A stretch of 34,135 nt of DNA from Gammaproteobacteria bacterium (lineage in GTDB: Bacteria > Pseudomonadota > Gammaproteobacteria > Pseudomonadales > Pseudohongiellaceae). This document shows positions 23,790-32,312 of this stretch, in pieces. A program made the translations under genes and the position numbers. The stretch is taken from positions 1 to 34,135 of the forward strand of contig JAQWOJ010000021.1 in NCBI GenBank assembly GCA_029245905.1, given 5' to 3'. How positions within the stretch are numbered: the stretch's first letter is position 1; each line of letters opens with the position of its first letter. Below the pieces are notes generated by a model, which searched no databases, was not told where the DNA came from, and saw only the letters and a program-made list of their open reading frames with translations.

Positions 23790-24323
23790 ATGAAAATTTT
23801 TGCTCAAATGATGATTCTGCTCGCTTCGTCTGTAATTTGCGGCTGGTCGAGTGCTGCCTCTCTTGATATCGAGTCACTGGGCTCTGCAGAAATTAACAAT
23901 TTCAGAGCTCCAGAGGCGGATATTTTATCAACTGGACAACCTACAGTTGATCAGTTTCAGCTCATGGCAAATTCTGGAGTTAAGCACGTAATTAACCTTA
24001 GGACCCCGGGCGAAGATGCTGGTTTTGACGAGAAAGCAGCCGTTGAATCTCTGGGCATGACTTATCATAACATTCCAGTATCTGTTGGAGTCGGAGGGAT
24101 TAATGCTAGTAACTCGGAGGCGCTTCAAGCTTTGTTAGACGAATTTGAAGATGAAGGGGTAGTAGTGCATTGTGCCACAGGGAATCGGGTCGGTGCATTA
24201 ATCTCTGTCTCTGAATTTGAGGATGGGAGCAGCATAGATAATTCGATCATAGAGGGAGTTCGCTGGGGTATGACCTCTGAGCGCCTTCAGCAAGTGGTAC
24301 GCGAAAATTTGTCGTCCAAATAA
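23790..24323 (+). CDS. Exported DUF442/Blh-type protein phosphatase-like protein
   Basis: The 177-residue protein has a Sec signal (cleavage near SSAAS). A small cysteine-phosphatase fold follows: SLGSAEINNFRAPEADILSTGQP, GVKHVINLRTPGED (63-76), and the active-site loop HCATGNRVGAL with Cys128 and Arg133. The C(x)4R spacing matches the DUF442 family, related to the N-terminal domain of beta-lactamase-hydrolase-like proteins, rather than the classic C(x)5R loop. Candidate activities are dephosphorylation or sulfur transfer. Export to the periplasm is unusual for a phosphatase acting on proteins. GAGGAAAG lies just upstream of the ATG. It is probably monocistronic. Confidence 0.85.
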   Translation: MKIFAQMMILLASSVICGWSSAASLDIESLGSAEINNFRAPEADILSTGQPTVDQFQLMANSGVKHVINLRTPGEDAGFDEKAAVESLGMTYHNIPVSVGVGGINASNSEALQALLDEFEDEGVVVHCATGNRVGALISVSEFEDGSSIDNSIIEGVRWGMTSERLQQVVRENLSSK

Positions 24324-24418
24324 GAGCTCATTCTCACTATTTATAGTAACTTGGGCTGACCAGCCCCGTGTGAGGATATAGCTAGAAAAGGTGCCGTGGA
24401 TTCTTTGAGTAAAATTCG

Positions 24419-24949
24419 ATGAGATGTATACCTTTGATGGCTCTCTTGCTTTTGATTATCTCTTGCAAAAGTAACGAGCTGAGTATTTGGCCTTCCGCTC
24501 TGCCCGACCGCCAATATTTTATATCTCTTTACGATGCTGACCCAGAGAATCAGGTTGTCCAAACCCAGGACCAGTATTTAGAGTGGGTAATAAATTTTTA
24601 TAAAGGGACGTTGATTGCGCCTACGGGATGGCTGGCTATGCAAGATACAGTGGTGGAAAGGGCCAACCCAACTAGGAGACCAGAGCTGAATGCAAGTTTG
24701 CGGACCTTGGGAGCGAAGATAGCGGGCGAATGGTCAAAAGCAAATGACAAGCGTGTTATAGATAGTCGAATGTTGGGTATCTGGGGGTCAATCATAGAGC
24801 TGGTGCTGGAGTCGGACACGCAGGAGCGTGCGCTGACGTTGATCAATAACGATGTCAATCGACTTTTGACCGGGGATTTTCTGGGCTCAGACGTGACCGA
24901 CTCCTATTATGAACAGCGGTTGGATTTAGAGCTTTTTCCTGGATTTTAA
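24419..24949 (+). CDS. Small lipoprotein, unknown function
   Basis: The 176-residue product has a lipoprotein signal with lipobox IISC (Cys16). A mostly helical domain follows, with aromatic residues near its start (WPSALPDRQYFISLYDAD, YLEWVINFYKGT). I recognise no family. It lies between the DUF442 gene and the RND genes in the same orientation, but ~270 bp from the latter, so linkage to the pump is only possible. It lacks cysteines beyond the lipobox, and no catalytic motif was seen. The start codon is ATG with a weak upstream GAG. Confidence 0.75.
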   Translation: MRCIPLMALLLLIISCKSNELSIWPSALPDRQYFISLYDADPENQVVQTQDQYLEWVINFYKGTLIAPTGWLAMQDTVVERANPTRRPELNASLRTLGAKIAGEWSKANDKRVIDSRMLGIWGSIIELVLESDTQERALTLINNDVNRLLTGDFLGSDVTDSYYEQRLDLELFPGF

Positions 24950-25126
24950 CCTCGCTTCACCTACTTTTTGGCACATTCTGTCGCCTCAGTCTTTAGTATC
25001 CGTGACTTCGCGGATATAGTGGCTTAATAACACTGTTTGCTATGCTCTAGTGGTTAATGATCCATTACTGATGAAATAGCGTATCAGTGGGTTAACAAAA
25101 AGCTTAAGCAAGATTAAGGGCAAACG

Positions 25127-25148
25127 CTGTCTCGTTTTCGCGAGGCAG
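25127..25148 (+). other. Stem-loop in the leader of the RND operon
   Basis: CTGTCTCG (25127-25134), the loop TTTTCG, and CGAGGCAG (25141-25148) form an 8-bp RNA stem with one G-U pair, 74 bp before the adaptor start. No T-run follows, so it is not a standard terminator; it may be an mRNA leader structure or an operator half. Confidence 0.35.
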
Positions 25149-25222
25149 ACTATCGGATCCAGCGTGGTGGTAGGTAAGTAGCACCGGCTTAGTCAATAAT
25201 TATAAGATTTAGGAGTTCCTCA

Positions 25223-26395
25223 ATGAGAAGAGTTGCTTTACCTGTCATTATACTCATGGCATGTGCCTTCTTCGCGAATTTTCTGGTCCGTAACCCCTCG
25301 CAACTCGAAGAAGTAGCGCTTGAAATTATTCCCGTAGCGGTGCGCGTGATCGAGGTGCAGAAGGGGTCAGTAGAACTCTCTGTCGGCTCGCAAGGGAAGG
25401 TTCAAGCAGCGCAGACCGTTAATCTATCAGCAGCCGTTGCTGGTCCCGTGGACTGGATTTCCCCTGATATGCAAGCTGGAGGATACGTGTCGGAGGGCGA
25501 TACTCTTCTCAGGCTTGACGCCAGTGATTATGAAACGCTGGTGGCAAGAAGCGAGTCGACAAAGCAGCAGGCGAGTGCAGAAGCCGGACACGCGTTGCGA
25601 GAGTTCGATCGTATGAAGGAGCTGGCTCAGGAGCGCTTGGCCAGCGTATCGCAGCTGCAAGATGCTCAGAGACTTGCCGAGGTCACTAAAGCGCGTTTGG
25701 CCGATGCAGAAGCGAATTTGAGTCAAGCCCAACTCGATTTGGCCAGGGCTGAAATAAAGGCACCCTTTGACGCAATTATCCAGACGCGTGAAGTGGAGTT
25801 GGGACAATTTGTTAACCGTGCCCAAAGTGTCGCGGTTCTGTTTGGCGCGGAAGAGGTGGAAGTGCGTGTTCCCCTTGCTATACGCCAGCTTGGATTTCTC
25901 GATATTCCCTTAGGTTTCAGGGGAGAGCTTCCGATTGAAAGGGCGCCAGAAGTGACGGTGAGTGGTACCTATGGAGGGATTGAGCACCACTGGCAAGGCA
26001 AGCTAGTACGAATTGAGGCGGCGATCGATCCGAACAGCAATACCGTCCAAACCATAATAAGAGTTTCTCAGCCGTCCAACCCCGTTCAATGGTCGACAGA
26101 CCAAGGGGAGCAGATTATTCCTCTGCCGATAGGACTCTACGTTAACGCAGATATAAAAGGACGGACAGTAGACGATCTCATCTCCGTCCCCCGCTCTGTG
26201 ATTAGAAATAATAATCAGGTTTTAGTGGTAGACGCTGAGAATAAGATGTTCTTTAGAGATGTAGATATTTTTCGCCTCGAGGAAGAGAATGTTTTGATAA
26301 GTGGTGGAGTCTTGCCCGGAGAGAGGATTTGTATATCTCCAATACAGGCCGTCGTCGACGGTATGTCGGTTCAGCCCATTCAAGAATTAATTTAA
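25223..26395 (+). CDS. RND efflux periplasmic adaptor subunit (membrane fusion protein)
   Basis: The 390-residue adaptor links an inner-membrane RND permease to an outer-membrane channel. It has an N-terminal hydrophobic anchor (about 4-22; LMAC is a poor lipobox). The split lipoyl domain lies at roughly 58-97 (GSQGKVQAAQTVNLSAAVAG, VSEGDTLLRLDASDY) and 175-205 (ARAEIKAPFDAIIQTREVELGQFV). Between them an alanine- and glutamine-rich coiled-coil hairpin spans about 102-175. Beta-barrel and membrane-proximal domains follow (VPLAIRQLGF, IGLYVNADIKG, SVPRSVIRNNNQVLVVD). AGGAG is eight bases upstream of the ATG. The permease begins 31 bp downstream. No TolC-like gene is present in the window, so the outer channel is encoded elsewhere. 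Confidence 0.92.
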   Translation: MRRVALPVIILMACAFFANFLVRNPSQLEEVALEIIPVAVRVIEVQKGSVELSVGSQGKVQAAQTVNLSAAVAGPVDWISPDMQAGGYVSEGDTLLRLDASDYETLVARSESTKQQASAEAGHALREFDRMKELAQERLASVSQLQDAQRLAEVTKARLADAEANLSQAQLDLARAEIKAPFDAIIQTREVELGQFVNRAQSVAVLFGAEEVEVRVPLAIRQLGFLDIPLGFRGELPIERAPEVTVSGTYGGIEHHWQGKLVRIEAAIDPNSNTVQTIIRVSQPSNPVQWSTDQGEQIIPLPIGLYVNADIKGRTVDDLISVPRSVIRNNNQVLVVDAENKMFFRDVDIFRLEEENVLISGGVLPGERICISPIQAVVDGMSVQPIQELI

Positions 26396-26426
26396 AGAAT
26401 TTAGTCGTAAGAAGAAGAGGCAAATT

Positions 26427-29400
26427 TTGAGAACACCCATAGCTTGGTTTGTCAAAAATCCGGTCGCGAGTAATCTGCTTATGTGGATTTTCTTGGTCGG
26501 AGGCGTTGTAGCTTATTTCAGCCTGAACCAAGAGGAGTTCCCAGATATTGAAGTAGGGCTGCTGCAGATCAGCGTGCCCTACTTGGGTGCTACTCCTGAA
26601 GAGTCTGAAACAGGGGTTTGCCTTCGGTTAGAAGAGGCCTTAGATGGTACTGAAAATATTGATCGGCTGACAACAACGGCCAGAGAGGGAGGTTGTGACG
26701 CAACCGTGCAATTAGCTAACGGAGCTGATCTTAATAGTCTCTTGAACGACGTCAAGGGTAAGATAGATGCGATTACCACTTTCCCAGCAGAAACGGAAAA
26801 GCCAATTATTCGAGCTATAAGTCCCACAGATGGCGTAATGACGATAGCTCTGTCCTCTCAAACAGATGATTCCAATCTGAAGGTAATTGCGGAAGAGATT
26901 CGTGATGACCTTCTCGATCTTCCCGAAATTTCCACGGTTAATCTCGAGTTTATAAGACCGCTTGAGATATCTATTGAGGTGTCTGAATTTACCTTGCGGC
27001 AGTACGGTTTGACATTGGCACAGATTTCTCAAGCCATCTCTCGAGCATCATTAGACCTTCCAGGTGGGACTATACGGACCAGCTCTGGCGAAATAATGCT
27101 CCGGACGAAAGGACAGGTATATCAGGGCGCCGAATACGCTGACGTCGTAGTAGCCTCCTACCCCGATGGTACACAATTGCGCCTTGGTGATATTGCGACG
27201 GTCAGGGATGGTTTTGAAGAGGGATACTTGGATGCTCGATTGGACGGCGTCAACTCCGCGATTTTGGATGTTGTGCGAATTGGCAACGAGGATATAGTTA
27301 CCTCGGCGAATCAAGTCAAAGAGTTTATGAATTCATCAGAGCTAAACCTGCCTGAAGGAATGACTTTAGAAATAGTTACAGATGCTTCCGTGAGTACTCA
27401 GGCCAGAATAGCAACCGTAGCCACAAACGCTTATACAGGGCTTTTATTGGTGCTTGGTATCCTCGCTTTGTTCTTGCGGTTTAAAATTGCTGTATGGGTT
27501 GCGGCCGGGATTCCCATAGCTATATGCGGGGCTTTGATTGCATTCCCCCCTTACGATTTAACGATAAGCTCGCTAACGATCATGGGCTTCATTCTTGTTT
27601 TAGGTATCGTAGTTGACGATGCCATTGTGGTTGGTGAGCGGATTCACGCGTTTGAAAGAAAAGGTTTGAGTAAAGAAGATGCAGCGATTGAAGGAACCGT
27701 TGAGGTTTCCGTCCCAGTAATTTTTGGGGTCCTTACAACGATAGCAGCATTTCTGCCTCTGCTTCTCGATGGAACTCAGTTCGCTGCCTTTTCTCAGCTA
27801 ATTGGAGGGACTGTTGTTTTTTGCTTGATCGCAAGTCTGATTGAGTCCCAACTTATTTTGCCTGGGCACATTGCACATCGAAAAACAGAAGGATATTTCC
27901 TCGACGGGACTCGTATCGTGAAAATTTGGCAAAGTTTCCAAGGAAAAATTGCTGAAGGGCTTGAGCATTTTGCTGAGCATGGATATCGGCGCTTCCTCAA
28001 GGTTGTTTTGCGATATCGTTATGCTGCATGGGCTGCGGCAACAGGTGTCGTGCTGATAGTTGGTGCTCTTTTGTTTAGTGGCAGAGTTATCTTTCAATTC
28101 ATGCCTTCGATTGAAGGCGATAATGTTTGGAGTACGGTTAATATGCCTGCAGGTGTTCCGGCAGCCGTGACAGAGGAGGCGGTAAACATTATAGAAGCGA
28201 AAGCTTTAGAGCTCGTAGCAGAGCTTGACGAAGAACTAGCTCTCCTAAAGGAAAGCGGTATGGCTCCTGAGTCTGCAGCAAGCGCTGTGGATAGTGTTTT
28301 AACAATTATAGGATCTACTGCTCCAAAGGGTGGCCCGGGAGGCGGCGGGCGCAATGCGGGAGCCAGTAATATAGCTGAAGTAATGTTGTATCTGACCCCT
28401 TTCTATGAAAGGGGACAAATCAGTGCAGCGGAAATTCGAGATAGATGGCGAGAAAAAGTTGGAACAATTCCGGACGCACTAGAACTGACCTTTGTGTCTG
28501 ATGCGTTCTCTGCCGGTGATGCCATAAATTTTCGTTTAGAAGGCCGTAACGAAGAGAACTTAAAGATTGCTTCGACGCAGCTTCGCGAGGAGTTAATGCT
28601 CTACCCTGGTGTTTTCGACGTATCTGACAGCTTTCGGGCTGGGAAACAAGAGGTTCAAATCCAAATATTGGACAGAGGTAAAACGCTGGGGCTTACGCTC
28701 AATGACGTTGCAACGCAGGTGCGTCAGGCATTCTACGGGGCAGAAGCTCAGCGAATACAAAGAGGGTCCGATGATATTCGCGTGATGGTTCGGTACCCTG
28801 AGCCCGAAAGACAGTCCTTGGGAAATTTGGAGGAACTGTTGATTCGGACGCCTACCGGGGCCGAGGTTCCTTTTTTAAGTGTCGCTGACTATTCTCTGGG
28901 CAACAGCTATTCGAGTATAAATCGGCAAAACGGACGAAGAATAATAACCGTTAAAGGTGACGTAGACAGAACTATAGTGGCGCCCGATGAAATTCGTAGA
29001 GATATATATGCTAAATATCGACAGCGGTGGTCCCGAGAGCTTGACGTGAATCTAGCGGTTGGGGGGGAAGCAGAGCGGCAATCTGAATCCCTCGAGGGCT
29101 TGTTGACGACTTACCCGATTGCGATGTTAATTATGTTTGCTCTATTGGCCGTACCGTTAAAGTCTTATTTACAGCCTCTGGTGATTATGAGCGTTATTCC
29201 ATTTGGAGCCATAGGGGCTATTTTTGGACATTTCTTAATGGGTGTACCTTTAGTGTTTTTCTCGATTTTAGGGATAATCGCATTGAGTGGGGTTGTCGTA
29301 AACGCGAGCCTTGTGTTGGTAATAACTATAAATCGGTTGCGCGAAGAAGGGATGGGGATATTAGAAGCGGTTTCTAACGCAGGCATGGTTCGTTTCAGAC

Positions 29401-29627
29401 CCATCATCCTTACGTCAATAACGACCTTTATAGGTCTGGTGCCTTTGATGGCCACCGCAAACCCGGCCACGTTCTTCATTCTCCCTATGGCAATTTCGTT
29501 GGCATTTGGCGTTTTATTTGCGACCGTAATCACATTGTTCTTAGTGCCAAGCCTATATCTTATACTGCACGATTTGTTAGGTGACAAAGAGACAGCTAAA
29601 TCGGAAAAGTTAGCCTACCAAAACTGA
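26427..29627 (+). CDS. RND efflux transporter permease
   Basis: This 1066-residue permease is of normal RND length. It has an N-terminal span (NPVASNLLMWIFLVGG), a first porter loop, a TM4 proton-relay motif VVDDAIVVGER with Asp397-Asp398, a second porter loop, and closing spans (ALLAVPLKSYLQPLVIMSVIPFGAIGAI, RFRPIILTSITTFIGLVPL). A glycine-rich insert (residues 632-645, APKGGPGGGGRNAG) lies in the second porter domain. The start is TTG at 26427 with AAGAGG six bases upstream; no ATG sits near the conserved N-terminus (RTPIAWFVKNPVA), so this is a genuine non-ATG start. It is co-transcribed with the adaptor. It probably exports hydrophobic or toxic compounds; the substrate is unknown. Confidence 0.95.
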   Translation: MRTPIAWFVKNPVASNLLMWIFLVGGVVAYFSLNQEEFPDIEVGLLQISVPYLGATPEESETGVCLRLEEALDGTENIDRLTTTAREGGCDATVQLANGADLNSLLNDVKGKIDAITTFPAETEKPIIRAISPTDGVMTIALSSQTDDSNLKVIAEEIRDDLLDLPEISTVNLEFIRPLEISIEVSEFTLRQYGLTLAQISQAISRASLDLPGGTIRTSSGEIMLRTKGQVYQGAEYADVVVASYPDGTQLRLGDIATVRDGFEEGYLDARLDGVNSAILDVVRIGNEDIVTSANQVKEFMNSSELNLPEGMTLEIVTDASVSTQARIATVATNAYTGLLLVLGILALFLRFKIAVWVAAGIPIAICGALIAFPPYDLTISSLTIMGFILVLGIVVDDAIVVGERIHAFERKGLSKEDAAIEGTVEVSVPVIFGVLTTIAAFLPLLLDGTQFAAFSQLIGGTVVFCLIASLIESQLILPGHIAHRKTEGYFLDGTRIVKIWQSFQGKIAEGLEHFAEHGYRRFLKVVLRYRYAAWAAATGVVLIVGALLFSGRVIFQFMPSIEGDNVWSTVNMPAGVPAAVTEEAVNIIEAKALELVAELDEELALLKESGMAPESAASAVDSVLTIIGSTAPKGGPGGGGRNAGASNIAEVMLYLTPFYERGQISAAEIRDRWREKVGTIPDALELTFVSDAFSAGDAINFRLEGRNEENLKIASTQLREELMLYPGVFDVSDSFRAGKQEVQIQILDRGKTLGLTLNDVATQVRQAFYGAEAQRIQRGSDDIRVMVRYPEPERQSLGNLEELLIRTPTGAEVPFLSVADYSLGNSYSSINRQNGRRIITVKGDVDRTIVAPDEIRRDIYAKYRQRWSRELDVNLAVGGEAERQSESLEGLLTTYPIAMLIMFALLAVPLKSYLQPLVIMSVIPFGAIGAIFGHFLMGVPLVFFSILGIIALSGVVVNASLVLVITINRLREEGMGILEAVSNAGMVRFRPIILTSITTFIGLVPLMATANPATFFILPMAISLAFGVLFATVITLFLVPSLYLILHDLLGDKETAKSEKLAYQN

Positions 29628-29710
29628 ATCTACCTTTTCATTCCTTAATGCGATGCCATGACTACTGAACTGTGATATTTTCCCACTTTGGAGTCTTTGG
29701 TGGTCAGTTT

Positions 29711-30931
29711 ATGAAGAAAATATTCTTTTTTATCGCGATCAGTGCTTTTGGTGTTATGGTCAATGCACAGCAAAATCGGATCGATGTTGTCGGACCTTTA
29801 TCGCCGCAGCTTGCTGCTTTTGGTCAATTTAACATTGGTGTAACGACCATTGACGTGACTTCTTCCAATGCGGTCGACGTTATCAATACTCCCCGAGGCG
29901 GAGACACTGAGTACTACGATAGGACGCTGACCCTAGAAATCTGGTATCCAGCAAATTTGATAGGTCAGGATCCAGGAACATCTTATGAAGTGACAACACG
30001 GAACCCTAATATGACGGCGGTGCTTATCGGCCGCGCCGTTCGTGATGCCGAACCCTTGGTAAGTGAAGGTCCTTATCCGTTAGTTATTCTATCTCATGGT
30101 TATCCCGGCAACAGATTTCTAATGAGTCATACTGGCGAAAATCTTGCCAGCAAAGGCTACGTAGTAGCGGCTATCGATCATAAAGAAAGCACTTATGAAG
30201 ACCAGCAGGCTATTACTTCAACGCTTTACAATAGACCGCTAGACCAAAGGTTTGTTCTGAATTCCCTGGCTCAAATGTCTTCTCAGTCGGCAGGACTGCT
30301 TGGCTCTATGATTGACGCGGATAATACGGGGATAATTGGGTATTCGATGGGAGGGTATGGATTAGTGAATAATCTGGGTGGTGGTTTTAGTGAGCAAAGC
30401 GTCAGTGGTTTTATAGCTCCACCAAATCGTCTCTTAGAAGCACACGCGACTTCTAATTCAGATTATCGAACGAATCTAGATTTACGTATAAAGGCTGGAT
30501 TCGCGGTCGCTCCCTGGGGCATGAATGCCGGGTTTTGGGAGCCTCAAGATCTGGCGGGTATCAGGGTGCCGACTTTTTATCTTGCGGGAGACCAGGACAG
30601 TGTCGCCGGCTACGAAAATGGTACACAGGGTATTTTTGACGGAGCGGTCAACAGCGACCGGTTTCTACTAACATTTATCGGCGCTGGGCATAATGCTGGG
30701 GCACCTATCCCCCTGCCGGAAGAATTAGATAATGAAGAGAATACAGAAGCTGCTGCTCACTATACGGATCAGAACTGGGATAATGTAGAAATGAACAACA
30801 TAATGGATCATTATGTGACGGCATGGTTTGATTTACATTTAAAGGGGATTATCAGACAGTCGGCCCTGGAGGGCATTCCTACTGCTTATCAAAATCGCCT
30901 TTCTATACAACATAAGTCCATGGGGGAGTGA
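29711..30931 (+). CDS. Exported alpha/beta hydrolase (dienelactone/PAF-acetylhydrolase-like)
   Basis: The 406-residue protein has a Sec signal (MKKIFFFIAISAFGVMVNAQQ). The alpha/beta-hydrolase core has the oxyanion segment PYPLVILSHGYPGNRF, then ENLASKGYVVAAIDHKES and the nucleophile elbow GIIGYSMGGYG with Ser212. An acid candidate is in YLAGDQDSVAGYE and the His in FIGAGHNAGAP. It resembles PAF-acetylhydrolase or dienelactone-hydrolase-type secreted esterases; the substrate is probably an ester, lactone or phospholipid. ATG 29711 is chosen for the signal peptide and GGTGGT upstream. It is convergent with the epoxide-hydrolase-like gene, 57 bp away. Confidence 0.88.
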   Translation: MKKIFFFIAISAFGVMVNAQQNRIDVVGPLSPQLAAFGQFNIGVTTIDVTSSNAVDVINTPRGGDTEYYDRTLTLEIWYPANLIGQDPGTSYEVTTRNPNMTAVLIGRAVRDAEPLVSEGPYPLVILSHGYPGNRFLMSHTGENLASKGYVVAAIDHKESTYEDQQAITSTLYNRPLDQRFVLNSLAQMSSQSAGLLGSMIDADNTGIIGYSMGGYGLVNNLGGGFSEQSVSGFIAPPNRLLEAHATSNSDYRTNLDLRIKAGFAVAPWGMNAGFWEPQDLAGIRVPTFYLAGDQDSVAGYENGTQGIFDGAVNSDRFLLTFIGAGHNAGAPIPLPEELDNEENTEAAAHYTDQNWDNVEMNNIMDHYVTAWFDLHLKGIIRQSALEGIPTAYQNRLSIQHKSMGE

Positions 30932-30988
30932 AATCTGGCCTTACGTTAAGAAGCTGTTAGTCTGGGTAACGATACTGAGGGCGTAATC

Positions 30989-32251
30989 TCAAGAAAGCCC
31001 GTCTAGAAATTCTAGCAACAGTCGAGAGGTTTCTTCGGATTGTTCTTGCTGCACCCAATGGCCGGCACCGTCAACTAAATGAACTGACTGCATATTCGTG
31101 CAAGCGCTTTCTTGCATGCGCTCGAAAGATCCCGGGCTTTGATACGTACCCCAATCACTTGCTCCGCTAATAAACATTGAAGGTTGGTCTATTGTCTTTC
31201 CAGCGTAGAGCTCTATCTCCGCTCTGCCAATTCCACTTGCGCCCATTCGGTAGCCGTTCAATCCTCCTTGAAAGCCGGTTCTACCATACTCAGTGGTATA
31301 TACACGTAATGCATCTTCAGAGAGCCAGCTGTTTCTAGATATTTCAACGGCGCTTGGCATATGTTCAGCCACGGTTTCTGCCATGCTCATGTTTAAGTCC
31401 ATGATGTAATAGGTCGGCATTTTGGCCCATTCGTCGGCAGTTCTTCCTGCTAAACGGTAGGGCAAATTTTCTCTCCAGTCCGCACTTTTGTGATGGTAAT
31501 ATGCTCTGATGAAATTACTTAACCCTTGTGTCGCATGCCACATATCTTCATTAGCGTTCGGCGTCTGATAGTAGCGCTGGTAATGTTTTCGTGGTCGCGG
31601 GAGGGCCGCTAAATCATCATAAACATTTGGAGATCTATTCAAGCTTGCCGATTTGGATTCGTTTGCGTAACCTGAAGGTAAGGAAGGGGTTCCACTAAAG
31701 GGTGCGCTCATCATGGCAACGGCTTTAAAGACGTCTGGTCGAGTCACAGCGCACCAGGCAGCGAGAGGAGATCCCGCGTCGTGACCTATGACGGCAGCCA
31801 CTGAATCGTACCCGAAAGCATAAACTAATCCCAACGCATCTCTAACTTTGTTTAAGGTGCGAAAAGGCGTTAAATCAGTATCATAGTGGCTGTCCCAACC
31901 CGTGGTGCGCCCGTATCCACGAACATCAGGCGCGAAAACGTGATAACCCGCGTTGGCTAGTGGCTTCATCACATTACGCCAACTATAAGCAAGTTCTGGG
32001 AAGCCGTGGAGCAGCAAAAGTGCTGGTCGTCCCGAAGTTTCAAAACCGGCTTCTAAAACATGGACACGCAAGCCATTAACATTCTCCACGAAGCGAGATC
32101 GAACTCCTTCCGGTAACCAATCCTCCGGATAAGGATGCATCATTCCATCTAGAGTAAATTGATTTTGCGCAAATAGAGTTTTGTGGGCCGCTAGCGCTGG
32201 AGCAATCAGGGCGGCGGACTTAAGTATATTTCTGCGAGTGTGTTTATTCAT
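30989..32251 (-). CDS. Tat-exported epoxide-hydrolase-like alpha/beta hydrolase
   Basis: The 420-residue protein starts with a twin-arginine signal (HTRRNILKSAALIAPALAAH, Arg6-Arg7). The epoxide hydrolase pattern is clear: LLHGFPELAYSWR (oxyanion HGFPE, 82-86), DVRGYGRT, the nucleophile Asp158 in IGHDAGSPLAAW, and a C-terminal His398 in GAGHWVQQEQSEE. An Asp nucleophile rather than Ser separates it from esterases and fits epoxide hydrolases or haloalkane dehalogenases. Two or more tyrosines in the cap region (YYQTPN, RAYYHH) could activate the epoxide. It lies 61 bp downstream of the GH105 gene on the same strand and may share its transcript. Tat export of this family is a feature worth noting. 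Confidence 0.9.
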   Translation of the reverse strand: MNKHTRRNILKSAALIAPALAAHKTLFAQNQFTLDGMMHPYPEDWLPEGVRSRFVENVNGLRVHVLEAGFETSGRPALLLLHGFPELAYSWRNVMKPLANAGYHVFAPDVRGYGRTTGWDSHYDTDLTPFRTLNKVRDALGLVYAFGYDSVAAVIGHDAGSPLAAWCAVTRPDVFKAVAMMSAPFSGTPSLPSGYANESKSASLNRSPNVYDDLAALPRPRKHYQRYYQTPNANEDMWHATQGLSNFIRAYYHHKSADWRENLPYRLAGRTADEWAKMPTYYIMDLNMSMAETVAEHMPSAVEISRNSWLSEDALRVYTTEYGRTGFQGGLNGYRMGASGIGRAEIELYAGKTIDQPSMFISGASDWGTYQSPGSFERMQESACTNMQSVHLVDGAGHWVQQEQSEETSRLLLEFLDGLS

Positions 32252-32312
32252 AGTTAATGCGTTGCCTACTAAAACTGGTTTATTTCAAGAGAGAATTATA
32301 CAAAAATTAAAA

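Noticed and set aside
24353..24366. Palindrome GGGCTGACCAGCCC after the DUF442 gene
   Set aside because: As a hairpin it would have only a 4-bp stem, and no T-run follows on either strand; it could be an operator, but there is no support.
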